A stretch of 63,051 bases of DNA. Origin: Chitinophagaceae bacterium. Its GTDB lineage: Bacteria > Bacteroidota > Bacteroidia > Chitinophagales > Chitinophagaceae. The stretch is from assembly GCA_947455215.1 (NCBI GenBank), contig CANGNA010000021.1:1-63051 (forward strand). Reading direction: 5' to 3'. Below, piece after piece: positions 50,211 to 58,963 of the stretch. Made by a program: the position numbers and the translations under genes. Position 1 is the first letter of the stretch. Each line of letters opens with the position of its first letter. Under the pieces are notes generated by a model. It saw nothing but the letters and a program-made list of their open reading frames with translations. It ran no database searches and had not been told where the DNA came from.

Positions 50211-51536
50211 ATGAGCCCAACAAAAAAATCTTTTTTCTCGAATATTGACGGCGTAATGGTACTGCTGTATGTGTGCCTTGTGTTCATAGGGCTGGCAGCA
50301 GTATTCTCGGTAGAGCACAGGCATACCGACCCTACCATATTTGTGATGAACAAGAACTACTCCAAGCAGGTGATCTTTTTCGGGTATTCACTGCTCATCG
50401 GTTTTATCATCCTGCTTACCGATAGTAAATTCTTTGCTTCCACTGCGTTCCTTGGCTACTCGGCAGGGCTGGTGGTGCTGGTGCTTACCATATTCATAGG
50501 TGTGGATGTGAAAGGATCGCACTCGTGGCTGGGCATAGGCAGCTTCCGATTTCAGCCTGGCGAGGTCACCAAGATATTTACCGCACTGGCACTGGCTAAG
50601 TTCCTGTCGCTGCCGGAAACCAATTTCAAAACCCTCAGGCACCGTATTGTTGGTATTGCTTTGTCGCTGGCACCGGCAGTTATTATCCTGTTACAGAACG
50701 AGACAGGACTTGCTTTGGTGTATTTCTGTTTCCTGCTGGTAATGTACCGCGAGGGACTGCCCAATGCCGTGCTGGTAGTGGGCTTCTCGCTTATAGCCCT
50801 TGTGCTGGGTACCCTGCTGATAGACCGCAAACTGTTCTTTGTTGTTATTACGTTACTGGCAGCTATTGCCGGCTACTTTATGCGTACCGCCCTGCGTCGC
50901 CGTATGGATGCCCGTATCTTCCTGGTAAGTGTTTGGCTGGTGTGCATCCTGTTCTCTCAGGTGGCGGTGCCTATGGCCTTTAAACACGTGCTGAAACAAC
51001 ACCAGATAGACAGGATATACTCTATGCTGGGTAAGGAAGTACCACTGGAATATAACAAGAAGGCTGCCGAGGAAGGCGACGATAAGAAGACCAATGCGTC
51101 TGAGTATAACGTGTTACAATCTAAGATAGCCATTGGTTCAGGTGGGTTCCTGGGCAAGGGCTTCCTGAATGGCACCTCTACCAAGAACCAGTTTGTACCG
51201 GAGCAGAACACCGACTTCATCTTTACGGCCGTGGCAGAGCAGTTTGGCTTTTTAGGCAGCTTTGTGCTGATAGGGCTTTACGTATCTATGATGCTGCGTA
51301 TAGTGTTTGTGGCCGAGCGGCAGCGATCAGCATTTACCCGCATATATGCCTATTGTGTGGCCAGCATACTGTTCTTCCACTTTGCTATCAATATCTCCAT
51401 GACCATAGGGCTGGCACCCGTTATCGGCATTACCCTGCCCTTTATCAGCTATGGAGGTTCGTCGCTGATATCGTTCAGCATATTAATATTCATACTCATG
51501 CGCCTGGATGCAGACCGTCAGGCCATGATCCGCTAA
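50211..51536 (+). CDS. rodA: Rod shape-determining protein RodA
   Basis: 441 residues, SEDS family, with about ten membrane helices. Typical sequences include DVKGSHSWLGIGSFRFQPGEVTK (about 98-121), containing the helix-loop with the conserved Gln-Pro-x-Glu, and near the C-terminus the FIFTAVAEQFGFLGS and PFISYGGSSLISFSI signatures. RodA polymerises glycan strands using lipid II and pairs with the PBP2 encoded upstream. A long periplasmic-type insert with LGKEVPLEYNKKAAEEGDDKKTN before FLGKGFLNGT is usual in this phylum. Confidence 0.96.
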   Translation: MSPTKKSFFSNIDGVMVLLYVCLVFIGLAAVFSVEHRHTDPTIFVMNKNYSKQVIFFGYSLLIGFIILLTDSKFFASTAFLGYSAGLVVLVLTIFIGVDVKGSHSWLGIGSFRFQPGEVTKIFTALALAKFLSLPETNFKTLRHRIVGIALSLAPAVIILLQNETGLALVYFCFLLVMYREGLPNAVLVVGFSLIALVLGTLLIDRKLFFVVITLLAAIAGYFMRTALRRRMDARIFLVSVWLVCILFSQVAVPMAFKHVLKQHQIDRIYSMLGKEVPLEYNKKAAEEGDDKKTNASEYNVLQSKIAIGSGGFLGKGFLNGTSTKNQFVPEQNTDFIFTAVAEQFGFLGSFVLIGLYVSMMLRIVFVAERQRSAFTRIYAYCVASILFFHFAINISMTIGLAPVIGITLPFISYGGSSLISFSILIFILMRLDADRQAMIR

Positions 51537-51548
51537 CAGATATTCATC

Positions 51549-52295
51549 ATGGCAAAAATATTCCCGTTATCCGAAGGACAGTTCACCATTGGGCACGATA
51601 AGGTGTTCATCCCCTTCGACCTGGAGAAAGACATACTGAACGAACGTGCCAAAGGTTCATTGCTGGTAGAGGTGCAACCATTTCTTGTTATTACTGATAA
51701 GGACGTGATCGTATTGGATACCGGCTTGGGCTTCCGTAACAGTAATGGCAAGCTGATGATACATGAGAATGTATTTGCGCATGGCTATGGACCGGGAGAT
51801 GTGACCAAGGTACTGCTCTCTCACCTGCATAAAGACCATGCAGGTTGCCTTACTTATAAAGATGAGCAAGGTAACGACCAGCCCACCTTCCCCAATGCAG
51901 ACTATTATATATATGGCCCGGAGGCAGAATTTGCGCTGAAGACCGGTAAACCATCTTACTACCCACACGACCTGGAGCCTATCCTTACCACCGACAGAGT
52001 AAAATGGCTGAACGGAGAGACAGGCATCATAGACGATTATATAACCTACAGGCATTCCGGCGGACATAGTCCGCAGCATATTGTGTACCTGATAGATGAT
52101 GGCACAGACAAGGTATTCTTTGGTGGTGATGAAGCCCCGCAGCTGAAACAGATGAAAATGAAGTACGTGGCCAAGTATGATTTTGACGGAAAAAGGGCCA
52201 TGGAACTACGCGAACAATATGGAGAGGAAGGCCGCAAGGAAGGCTGGCAGTTCCTGTTTTACCACGATATAAAAACACCGGTGGCACAATTATAA
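51549..52295 (+). CDS. Metallo-beta-lactamase-fold hydrolase
   Basis: 248 residues. The metal motif is LLSHLHKDHAG (HxHxDH, about 92-102), with the later His in HSGGHSPQH and the Asp in FFGGDEAP, and a final His in FYHD. This is a standard two-metal MBL site. The family covers lactonases, glyoxalase II-like enzymes and others; the substrate cannot be read. No signal peptide, so cytoplasmic, and not a beta-lactam resistance gene on this evidence. Twelve bases after rodA, so it is likely on the same transcript. Confidence 0.88.
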   Translation: MAKIFPLSEGQFTIGHDKVFIPFDLEKDILNERAKGSLLVEVQPFLVITDKDVIVLDTGLGFRNSNGKLMIHENVFAHGYGPGDVTKVLLSHLHKDHAGCLTYKDEQGNDQPTFPNADYYIYGPEAEFALKTGKPSYYPHDLEPILTTDRVKWLNGETGIIDDYITYRHSGGHSPQHIVYLIDDGTDKVFFGGDEAPQLKQMKMKYVAKYDFDGKRAMELREQYGEEGRKEGWQFLFYHDIKTPVAQL

Positions 52296-52342
52296 CAGCC
52301 GTATTTGCAGCACCATTCCTAACTTTATCTAAACGAAAATCT

Positions 52343-52930
52343 ATGAAGGGCGCTAACCCAAAAACAGACTTCTTTTTTAATAAGCAAGGTCAGTGGCAAG
52401 ACGAATATGCTGAGCTCAGGAACATCATCCTGGACTGCGACCTGACCGAAGACCTGAAATGGGGCTGCCCCTGCTATACCTTTAATGATAAGAATGTAGC
52501 GCTGATACATGGCTTTAAAGAGTATTGTGCCATCCTATTCATGAAGGGTGCCCTGATGCAAGACCCAAAGAACATACTGATACAGCAAACCGAGAACGTG
52601 CAGTCGGCAAGGCAGCTACGCTTTACCTCCAAAGCAGAAATAGTGAAGCTGAAAGCCACGATAAAAAGCTATGTACAGGAAGCCTTGCAAATAGAAAAAG
52701 CGGGCCTGAAAGTGGAACTGAAAAAGACCACAGAATATTCGGTTCCGGAAGAATTCCAGGCAAAACTGGACACCGATGCCGACCTGAAAAGGGCTTTCCT
52801 ATCACTTACACCTGGCAGGCAACGGGCTTACTTATTCCACTTTGGCCAACCCAAGACCAGTAAAACACGTGAAGCACGGGTAGAGAAAGCTATACCGCAT
52901 ATATTAGATGGTAAGGGATTGGATGATTAG
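52343..52930 (+). CDS. YdeI/DUF1801-like protein
   Basis: 195 residues. The N-terminal half (WQDEYAELRNIILDCDLTEDLKWGCPCYTFNDKNVALIHGFKEYCAILF, about 18-66) is the DUF1801/YdhG fold, and the C-terminal part (ALKRAFLSLTPGRQRAY-type, here LKRAFLSLTPGRQRAYLFH near 150-168, then a basic KTSKTREARVEKAIPHIL) is the YdeI bacteriocin-protection-like tail. In E. coli YdeI helps against some antimicrobial peptides, but the mechanism is unclear. No membrane segment. Independent of rodA, with a 47-base gap after the MBL gene. Confidence 0.8.
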   Translation: MKGANPKTDFFFNKQGQWQDEYAELRNIILDCDLTEDLKWGCPCYTFNDKNVALIHGFKEYCAILFMKGALMQDPKNILIQQTENVQSARQLRFTSKAEIVKLKATIKSYVQEALQIEKAGLKVELKKTTEYSVPEEFQAKLDTDADLKRAFLSLTPGRQRAYLFHFGQPKTSKTREARVEKAIPHILDGKGLDD

Positions 52931-52966
52931 CACACCTAATGTAACTCTTTTAAGTACGCTAAAACG

Positions 52967-53524
52967 ATGAAAAAAGAACTCACTACCACCGAACGCAATG
53001 AACTACTGAACGTATTGAAAGCCCGTTTTGAACAGCACATATCCCGGCACAAGGGCATTAAATGGGCTGATGTACGGGCCAGACTGGAAACCGCTAAGGG
53101 AAAGCTATGGAGCCTGAACCAGATGGAGCAAACAGGTGGAGAACCTGATGTGGTAGGCTTTGAGAAGAAAACGGGTGAGTATATTTTCTTCGACTGCTCG
53201 GCAGAGAGCCCTAAGGGGCGCAGGAGCTTGTGCTACGACCACCATGCACTGGAAGCCAGGAAAGAGAACAAGCCCGCAGATAGCGCACTGAACATGGCTG
53301 CCGATATGGGCATAGATATACTCACTGAAGAGCAATACCGCCAACTACAGGAACTGGGCCAGTTCGACCTGAAGACATCGAGCTGGGTAGCCACGCCTGA
53401 GGCTATACGCAAGCTGGGCGGCGCTGTGTTCTGCGACCGGCGATACAACACCGTATTCCTGTATCACAATGGTGCAGAATCTTATTACGCAGCAAGAGGT
53501 TTCAGGGGGATGGTGAAGGTGTAG
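52967..53524 (+). CDS. DUF4256 protein
   Basis: 185 residues. The family pattern is clear: LEQRF-like NVLKARFEQHISRHKGIKWADVRARLE, then WSLNQMEQTGGEPDVVG, FFDCSAESPKGRRSLCYDHHALEARKE, and the closing GGAVFCDRRYNTVFLYHNGAESYYAARGFRG. DUF4256 proteins are soluble and of unknown function. The conserved Cys, His and Asp residues in CYDHHALEARK could bind metal but this is a guess. It follows the YdeI-like gene by 36 bases and is convergent with the esterase. Confidence 0.9.
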   Translation: MKKELTTTERNELLNVLKARFEQHISRHKGIKWADVRARLETAKGKLWSLNQMEQTGGEPDVVGFEKKTGEYIFFDCSAESPKGRRSLCYDHHALEARKENKPADSALNMAADMGIDILTEEQYRQLQELGQFDLKTSSWVATPEAIRKLGGAVFCDRRYNTVFLYHNGAESYYAARGFRGMVKV

Positions 53525-53528
53525 GATC

Positions 53529-54368
53529 CTATTTATATACCCGTTTAAACGCATTCAACACGGCCTGGTGGCCTATAGTGGCATGGGTTTCTTCGGGCAG
53601 GTAATCGAAGTAGATTGTAATATCGTTGATGTGTAGCTGTTCTATTTTGTCCTTCAGCACATTGGCATCTACCTCCATTACATGCGGTTCTTCAGTGGGT
53701 GCAAGGCCCTCTTTACCTACGCCTATATAAATGGTCTTCTTCCCTTTTATAGCTACGGGCTGCTGTTTGAGCAGGGAGCCATTGTTCCACCACAGGCTGG
53801 GGCTGATGATGATGTACCTATCGAACAACTGGGGTTTGGTGAATAACACCTGCGTTGCAAACAGACCACCCAGCGACTCACCAATAAGTGTTGCAGATGC
53901 TGTGGTGCGGAACTGCTTGTTCACGTAAGGCTTTACCTCCTTTTCTATATAGCTCATGAACTTTGCCGAACCACCCGTGGTAGGCCACTTTTCCTTATCG
54001 CCCTTTATGGTTGTGGGGAAGGTCATATCCCGCTTACGGTCGGTATTAACAATGCCCACTACTATACACTCCGGCACGCGGCCTATCCATTCGAACGTGT
54101 TGAACTGCACCAGGCCCACAATATGTATAAAGTCCTCATCCAGCCCACCGTCCAGCAAGTAGATGACCGGGTAGTGTTTGGTATCTTCTGCCTTGTAACC
54201 AGGTGGCAGATAGATGTTGAGCATACGCTTTTCGTTCAGCTCTTTAGACCATATCTTGTGTGTTGACCCCAATACGATCGGGTCGGCCATTTCATCGGCC
54301 ATCTTGTACTGGGCATGTACCGGAGATATGAAATGTAGCGCGAAGCAGAGGGAAAGCAGTGTTTTCAT
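53529..54368 (-). CDS. Secreted esterase, Fes/IroE-like alpha/beta hydrolase
   Basis: 279 residues with a signal peptide (MKTLLSLCFALHFISPVHAQ). The esterase D/enterochelin-esterase family (PF00756) is seen in LNIYLPPGYK-type MLNIYLPPGYKAED, YPVIYLLDGGLDE, the nucleophile-elbow stretch TLIGESLGGLFATQV with Ser in GESLGG, and a late acidic/His region ending PEETHATIGHQAVLNAF with the catalytic His. It likely hydrolyses a periplasmic ester, possibly siderophore-like; no TonB receptor or siderophore genes are nearby to support that. Convergent with the DUF4256 gene. Confidence 0.88.
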   Translation of the reverse strand: MKTLLSLCFALHFISPVHAQYKMADEMADPIVLGSTHKIWSKELNEKRMLNIYLPPGYKAEDTKHYPVIYLLDGGLDEDFIHIVGLVQFNTFEWIGRVPECIVVGIVNTDRKRDMTFPTTIKGDKEKWPTTGGSAKFMSYIEKEVKPYVNKQFRTTASATLIGESLGGLFATQVLFTKPQLFDRYIIISPSLWWNNGSLLKQQPVAIKGKKTIYIGVGKEGLAPTEEPHVMEVDANVLKDKIEQLHINDITIYFDYLPEETHATIGHQAVLNAFKRVYK

Positions 54369-54522
54369 TGACGAGGTATTTTTTGTTTGAAATTAGGAAA
54401 TGTAACTGTTTGTATGGGTGCTACCAGACGAATCCCCCCACTAAATGCCCCTTTATTTTTGCCCCGCACAACCATATGATGTTTTGTTGCATTTACGAGT
54501 ACAGCACATACACAAATTTACC

Positions 54523-55692
54523 ATGAAATATTACATACTGCTGGCAGCTTGCTGTTTCACTTTTATATCTCGCGTTACCGGGCAATCGCAGGTATTGCAG
54601 GTCAGCCCGAACATCTTACTACCTAAAGACAGTATAGACCGTACTACATTACCGGCATCGTTAAATAACTTCCTGGCAAGTGCGCAGCTGCCCAATGAAG
54701 CCAACGCCTACGTATGGGCACCGGAGCAAATAGAAACATTCATAGAGCTGGACGAGATAAACGGCATAGAAAAAAGCAGCAAGTACAAAGACGACCATTT
54801 CTATAAACCATACCTATCGAACATTGTGCACCTGAAAACAGGCAACTATTATATACAGGTAGCCTATATGGGGGCAGCAGATAACACGCCTATGCTGAGG
54901 GCCAGTTTTGAATTCATAGCACATCGCCACAACGATTCCTTTCAATTTTCTTCTATGTTGGTGAGCAATACCAAACGGTGGAAAAAAGAAAAAACAGGCA
55001 GCCTTACTTTTCACTACCGCGATACTATCAACAGATCTGTAGCCAGGCGTTATGCCGACCTTGTAACCACTTTTGATAAAAAACTGGGAGCTGCCAACAA
55101 GACCACTGAACTATACTTGTGCGAAAACAGTACCCAGCTGCAACAGCTTACGGGCGTTGCCTACAAGAGTGACTATAACGGGCAACCCGGTAGTATATGG
55201 GTATCGAAACTGGGTGATAAGAAACTTGTAATAGCCGGCAACGACAATGCCGGTTTCAGCCATTTTGATGAGCACGATCTGTGGCACGAGCGGCTGAGTA
55301 TGGTAGTACCCAGGAGCAAGGTAAACAAGGCCGTCGACGAAGGTTGTGCCTACCTGTATGGTGGCAGCTGGGGCTTATCGTGGAAGGGCATTTTCAAGGC
55401 CTTCTGCGAACAGGTTGCCAATAACAAGAACGCCGACTGGGCTGCAGCAAAAGATCATCCTATATATTTTAAAACAAAGGAGTACAACAACTCAGCAGAC
55501 TATATCGTTACTGCCCTGCTGGTACAGAAAATAGAAAAAACAAAAGGATTTGCAGGCGTACGGGAGCTTCTAAACTGCGGGAAAGACGACTACTTCGCAA
55601 CACTGGAAAAGCTGACGGGGATAACAAAGGCGAGCTATAATGAGCAGGTTTGGGCATTGATAAGGACAGAGCGATCGAAATTGAAACTTTGA
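54523..55692 (+). CDS. Secreted protein, degenerate peptidase MA-like region
   Basis: 389 residues from the ATG at 54523, which starts a clean signal peptide MKYYILLAACCFTFISRVTGQ; the longer frame from 54445 adds 26 residues and spoils it. A segment DEHDLWHERLSMVVPRSKVNKAVDEGCAYLYGG (about 248-280) resembles the HExxH...E-G layout of the MA-type metallopeptidase fold, but the second His of the zinc motif is missing, so activity is doubtful. The tail (GIFKAFCEQVANNKNADWAAAKD) is helical. No T9SS domain; periplasmic location likely. Single gene. Confidence 0.65.
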   Translation: MKYYILLAACCFTFISRVTGQSQVLQVSPNILLPKDSIDRTTLPASLNNFLASAQLPNEANAYVWAPEQIETFIELDEINGIEKSSKYKDDHFYKPYLSNIVHLKTGNYYIQVAYMGAADNTPMLRASFEFIAHRHNDSFQFSSMLVSNTKRWKKEKTGSLTFHYRDTINRSVARRYADLVTTFDKKLGAANKTTELYLCENSTQLQQLTGVAYKSDYNGQPGSIWVSKLGDKKLVIAGNDNAGFSHFDEHDLWHERLSMVVPRSKVNKAVDEGCAYLYGGSWGLSWKGIFKAFCEQVANNKNADWAAAKDHPIYFKTKEYNNSADYIVTALLVQKIEKTKGFAGVRELLNCGKDDYFATLEKLTGITKASYNEQVWALIRTERSKLKL

Positions 55693-55810
55693 GACAAATG
55701 TGCGATACATAAATATCATTATAAAGCCCGGTAAAAACAACCTTAAGCCATTCCTTGCCGGCAGCAATGGGAAACCGGCAATTACGAGCATAAATGATGA
55801 GACTCGGAAT

Positions 55811-55832
55811 CATTGATTATATTTAATCAATG
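55811..55832. promoter_or_regulatory. Palindrome overlapping the SDR start codon
   Basis: CATTGATTA (55811-55819) and TAATCAATG (55824-55832) are exact reverse complements. The right arm contains the ATG of the SDR gene (55830). It could be an operator or an mRNA hairpin that hides the start. Confidence 0.65.
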
Positions 55833-56576
55833 AAAAAAGCACTGGTAGTTGGTGGGGCAAGTGGCATTGGTGCGGGCATTGCCAACGCACTGCCACAACT
55901 GGGCTATGACGTTAAAATAGCAGACATACACCCCCGTATAGCTGGCCAGTTATCCGTTGATGCTACGTCACTGTCATCAATACAGCAGTTGCTTGAAAAG
56001 GTAAGTAGTGAATGGGCATCTATAGACCTGCTCCTGATAACAATAGGCGCAATTGATGAGGGCGAGATAACCAACACAGGGGCAAATAAATGGATGTGGC
56101 TACTAAATGCTAATTTATTGGGTATTACTAACCTGGTTGACACCTTCTTACCACTGGTGAGCGCGTCCGAAGAAAAGCGTATAGTGCTGACGAGCTCGGG
56201 GTCTGGCATAGGGCCGTATGAGCCAGGATCAAAACTAGGCCTGTATACCATATCCAAGCATGCGCTCTGGGGGTATTTCAAAGTACTACATGCCGAATTG
56301 AAAGGCAGCATCCACGTAAGCTTGCTCATCCCTTCGGCGGTAAAAGGCGATCTTGCTGCTAATTCAGCCACAATGAGAGCAAATGCCCTGGGCGAAACGG
56401 TCGATGAGACGAAGGGCGGTCAACCAACAGGCCGCCAGCTGGCAGATGCAGACGAGACAGGCAAAATGTTTGCTTCAGACATCATAGCCGGTAAAGTGAT
56501 CATTACCAACGACACAGCACTTATTGAACATAAGCTGGCAGCAGAAAAAGAGTGGGTGATGCAGCTGATACAATAA
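55830..56576 (+). CDS. Short-chain dehydrogenase/reductase
   Basis: 248 residues. NAD(P)-binding Rossmann motif GGASGIGAGIA (8-18), the ITIGAID strand in place of NAG, a catalytic Ser region VLTSSGSG, and Tyr-x3-Lys in GLYTISKHALWGYF. The first strand motif with Asp (KIADI, about 32) suggests NAD preference, though this is uncertain. Substrate unknown. The start codon sits in a palindrome. It is followed after 50 bases by the LUD protein, whose own -7 box lies in between, so co-transcription is not assured. Confidence 0.9.
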   Translation: MKKALVVGGASGIGAGIANALPQLGYDVKIADIHPRIAGQLSVDATSLSSIQQLLEKVSSEWASIDLLLITIGAIDEGEITNTGANKWMWLLNANLLGITNLVDTFLPLVSASEEKRIVLTSSGSGIGPYEPGSKLGLYTISKHALWGYFKVLHAELKGSIHVSLLIPSAVKGDLAANSATMRANALGETVDETKGGQPTGRQLADADETGKMFASDIIAGKVIITNDTALIEHKLAAEKEWVMQLIQ

Positions 56577-56615
56577 GTAAAAGCCGGAAATCAAACTCGG
56601 ATTTGCATATTTTAA

Positions 56616-56623
56616 TACATTTG
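56616..56623 (+). promoter_or_regulatory. -7 box immediately before the LUD gene start
   Basis: TACATTTG, an exact TAnnTTTG, ends 4 bases before the GTG at 56628. Transcription would begin at or around the start codon, giving a leaderless message. No TTG is found 17-23 bases upstream, so the promoter may be weak or false. Confidence 0.4.
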
Positions 56624-56627
56624 CAAC

Positions 56628-57305
56628 GTGCAGACATTCAAAACATCTAAGGCAAGGGAAAATATATTGAGCCGCATCCGTAAGGGGCTGGGCGAAGCTA
56701 AGCTACCGATGCCGTTCCCCGAGGTGGAGAAAGAACAACAACAGTTGTATACCACTACCGATGGGCTGGAAGAGGTGTTTGCCGAGGCGTTCATAAAGCT
56801 GGGTGGCAAGTTTGTTTTCTGCGATAATGAGAAAGAACTGATAGACAGCATCAACCTGCTGCATGCCGACCGTGAATGGACACACATGCTGTGTGCCGAT
56901 GACCGGATACGCAATAAATTTGTACAAGCCGGGCTGGATATAGCCGAGCCTGCAGAACCTTACCAGGAAGGTGCCGATGCCTGCATTACCGGCTGCGAGA
57001 TGCTGGTAGCCCGCACGGGGTCTATCCTCTTTAGCGCCAACCAACCTTTGGGCCGTACCGCACCTGTGTTCTACCCTGTGCACCTGGTGGTAGTATATGC
57101 CGACCAGCTGGCAGGCGATATTGATGAGGCTTTTGCCCTGATGAAAAAGAAGTATGGCGACAACCTGCCCTCTATGATGAACCTGAATACCGGCCCAAGC
57201 CGTACTGCCGATATAGAAAAGACACTGGTAGTGGGCGTACATGGCCCGGCAGAGGTGTTCTGTTTCTTTGTAAATGTAGAAAGCGGGACTTTTTACAGGA
57301 GGTAA
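56628..57305 (+). CDS. LUD-domain protein, LutC/YkgG-like
   Basis: 225 residues from GTG 56628; there is no nearby ATG, and the conserved N-terminal helix SKARENILSRIRKGLGEAK begins in this frame, so the start is accepted. Family signs: FVFCDNEKELIDSINLL, the core GADACITGCEMLVARTGSILF (about 118-138), HLVVVYADQL and the closing NTGPSRTADIEKTLVVGVHGPAEV. LutC-like proteins work with LutA and LutB in lactate oxidation, but neither is nearby; many Bacteroidota LUD proteins are stand-alone with unclear roles. Cytoplasmic. Confidence 0.9.
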   Translation: MQTFKTSKARENILSRIRKGLGEAKLPMPFPEVEKEQQQLYTTTDGLEEVFAEAFIKLGGKFVFCDNEKELIDSINLLHADREWTHMLCADDRIRNKFVQAGLDIAEPAEPYQEGADACITGCEMLVARTGSILFSANQPLGRTAPVFYPVHLVVVYADQLAGDIDEAFALMKKKYGDNLPSMMNLNTGPSRTADIEKTLVVGVHGPAEVFCFFVNVESGTFYRR

Positions 57306-57379
57306 TAAGATAGTTAAATACTGACGTTATTGGCTGATTATGTGCTTAACGAAACCTATTCATGTAAGGGCGGCTATTA

Positions 57380-57475
57380 AATGTCTTTCGCTCTTACAGA
57401 GCTCGACCCAACTTCTTTAATAGCCCGGGACTGCATCCCGGGCTATTATCTTTAGGTCTTTCAGACCAGCCCATT
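57380..57475. repeat. Three-hairpin repeat unit, copy 2
   Basis: GCTCT-tac-AGAGC (57390-57402), a CCCGGGA-ctgca-TCCCGGG hairpin whose stem here extends to 13 bp (57418-57448), and GGTCT-ttc-AGACC (57455-57467). Same order as 2109-2200, but the middle stem is longer than in that copy. No gene is seen in 57306-57550. Confidence 0.8.
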
Positions 57476-57550
57476 TCGCAAGTATATGACAAGATCCTGT
57501 GGTAGGTGTTATTTGCGCTACAGTTATAGATCAGGAAGTAGATGTCGGAA

Positions 57551-58285
57551 TCAATAGTTAAATACTGATACAGTAATGTGCACAGGAGTGGCGACACAGC
57601 CTATATAGTCGCGCTCTATATCAAATCCTGAGACCTGCATATTGGCTGTTGCACCGGTGTATGCTGTTGTTGTATTGTGTGTACCATCCATGGCAGGCAC
57701 ATGCACCATATCATCGTCTATACCCTTGCCCGTGGCCTTTAGCAGGGCTTCCTTACGCGTCCATAGTTTGTAAAATGCACGGGGCTTATCAGCGGCTGTG
57801 TTTATGTATTGCTGCTCTGCAGCAGAGCAACAGGTTTGCGCAATATCCTCAATGGCTATATCGCGGGTTATATGCTCTACATCTACACCTGTTGGATGGT
57901 CAGATACTGCTATCAATATCCTATCTCCGGCATGCGCTACGTTGTAGTATAAGGGAATTTTGGCAGCCACATATGGTTTCTTATTGTCGCCTATTATAAA
58001 CCGGACATGCGCTGGTGCCACGTCCAGGTATCTGCCCAACAACTGCCTTAAGGCTACCCTGCTTACTATAAAGCGCTCACGGTCGCGATCGTGGTGATAA
58101 CGGGCTGCCCTTTGGTGTTCGTCAGGCGATAACAGTTCTCCGGCCAGTGAAAGCAGTGCCAGGTTTGCCGATATACTGATACACCATACATGCACCATAT
58201 TATCCAGCTGATAATTGGCCGGGTGTGCAAGAACTGTTACGGGATCGATATGTTGGCAGGAAATGAGCGGCATATTACAAAGCAT
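57551..58285 (-). CDS. 4'-Phosphopantetheinyl transferase (Sfp-type)
   Basis: 244 residues (start M at 58285, or MPLIS at 58273). Sfp-family signatures: GVDVEHI (Mg-binding Asp-Val-Glu) in the centre and WTRKEALLKATGKG (about 170-183). It attaches phosphopantetheine to carrier proteins; no polyketide or peptide synthetase is in the window, so the target is probably the fatty-acid carrier protein or a distant cluster. Its start overlaps the end of the GNAT gene by up to 11 bases, so the two are translated together. Confidence 0.92.
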   Translation of the reverse strand: MLCNMPLISCQHIDPVTVLAHPANYQLDNMVHVWCISISANLALLSLAGELLSPDEHQRAARYHHDRDRERFIVSRVALRQLLGRYLDVAPAHVRFIIGDNKKPYVAAKIPLYYNVAHAGDRILIAVSDHPTGVDVEHITRDIAIEDIAQTCCSAAEQQYINTAADKPRAFYKLWTRKEALLKATGKGIDDDMVHVPAMDGTHNTTTAYTGATANMQVSGFDIERDYIGCVATPVHITVSVFNY

Positions 58286-58823
58286 TGTTGGTGGCAGCCC
58301 ATGCCTGTTTGGTCAATTCGTAGGTATAGTTCAGCCGCTTTACTTCGTTAGGGCCGTCCATCACTATCTCACCGGTCTTTACAGCACCCAGTTTCTGCAC
58401 AGCCTTTTGCGATCGCATATTGGTTTCCCCTACGTGAAAGTATATCTTATCTACATACTCAAAAGCATAGTTGATCATCAGCTCCTTCAACACTCTGTTG
58501 AACGGCGTCCCCCAGTGGCTGCGGGCTATAAAGGTGTAACCTATAGCTACCGATCTACAGGCGATATCACACTCGTAATAGCGGGTGCTGCCCACCAGTT
58601 CACCCGTGCGAACATCCATCACCAGGAAGGCGCCCTTAGATGCAATACCGGAATCGAAGAACTTACGGAATTGCTCTTCCTTGTACCTGTAACGATCTGG
58701 GTGCTGCTCCCAGAGCAAAGGATCTGACGCCACAGCAAACAGGCGATCGAAGTCGCCGGGCTGCAGGGGCATGAGCTTGACAAGCTGATTGGCAAGATGG
58801 GTGGGCTGTAGTTCCAATGACAT
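58275..58823 (-). CDS. GNAT-family N-acetyltransferase (RimJ/RimL-like)
   Basis: 182 residues. Start TQLVKLMPLQPGDFDRLFAVASDPLLWEQHPDR, and the strand-turn VGSTRYYECDIACRSVAIGYTFIARSHWGTPFN, the RimJ/RimL form of the acetyl-CoA-binding motif A (here IARSHWGT), then NMRSQKAVQKLGAV (about 140-153). It transfers an acetyl group to a protein N-terminus, amine or antibiotic; target unknown. Upstream partner of the phosphopantetheinyl transferase, with overlapping ends. Confidence 0.88.
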   Translation of the reverse strand: MSLELQPTHLANQLVKLMPLQPGDFDRLFAVASDPLLWEQHPDRYRYKEEQFRKFFDSGIASKGAFLVMDVRTGELVGSTRYYECDIACRSVAIGYTFIARSHWGTPFNRVLKELMINYAFEYVDKIYFHVGETNMRSQKAVQKLGAVKTGEIVMDGPNEVKRLNYTYELTKQAWAATNNAL

Positions 58824-58963
58824 CTATTTACCCGCCAAATGTAAGCAAAGCGCACAACTGAATTTGGTACGCCGTTTGTTATACACATCTGTGCAACCAA
58901 TTATTTTGCCCAACTACGTATAAGTCATTTTAAAACTGCAACTTTGCAATAACATTCCAACAG

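Noticed and set aside
51549-52295. Metallo-beta-lactamase call as an antibiotic resistance gene
   Set aside because: Only the general MBL fold is supported; there is no signal peptide and no sign of beta-lactam specificity.
57551-58285. Phosphopantetheinyl transferase as a sign of a natural-product cluster
   Set aside because: No synthetase, carrier protein or tailoring gene lies in the window.
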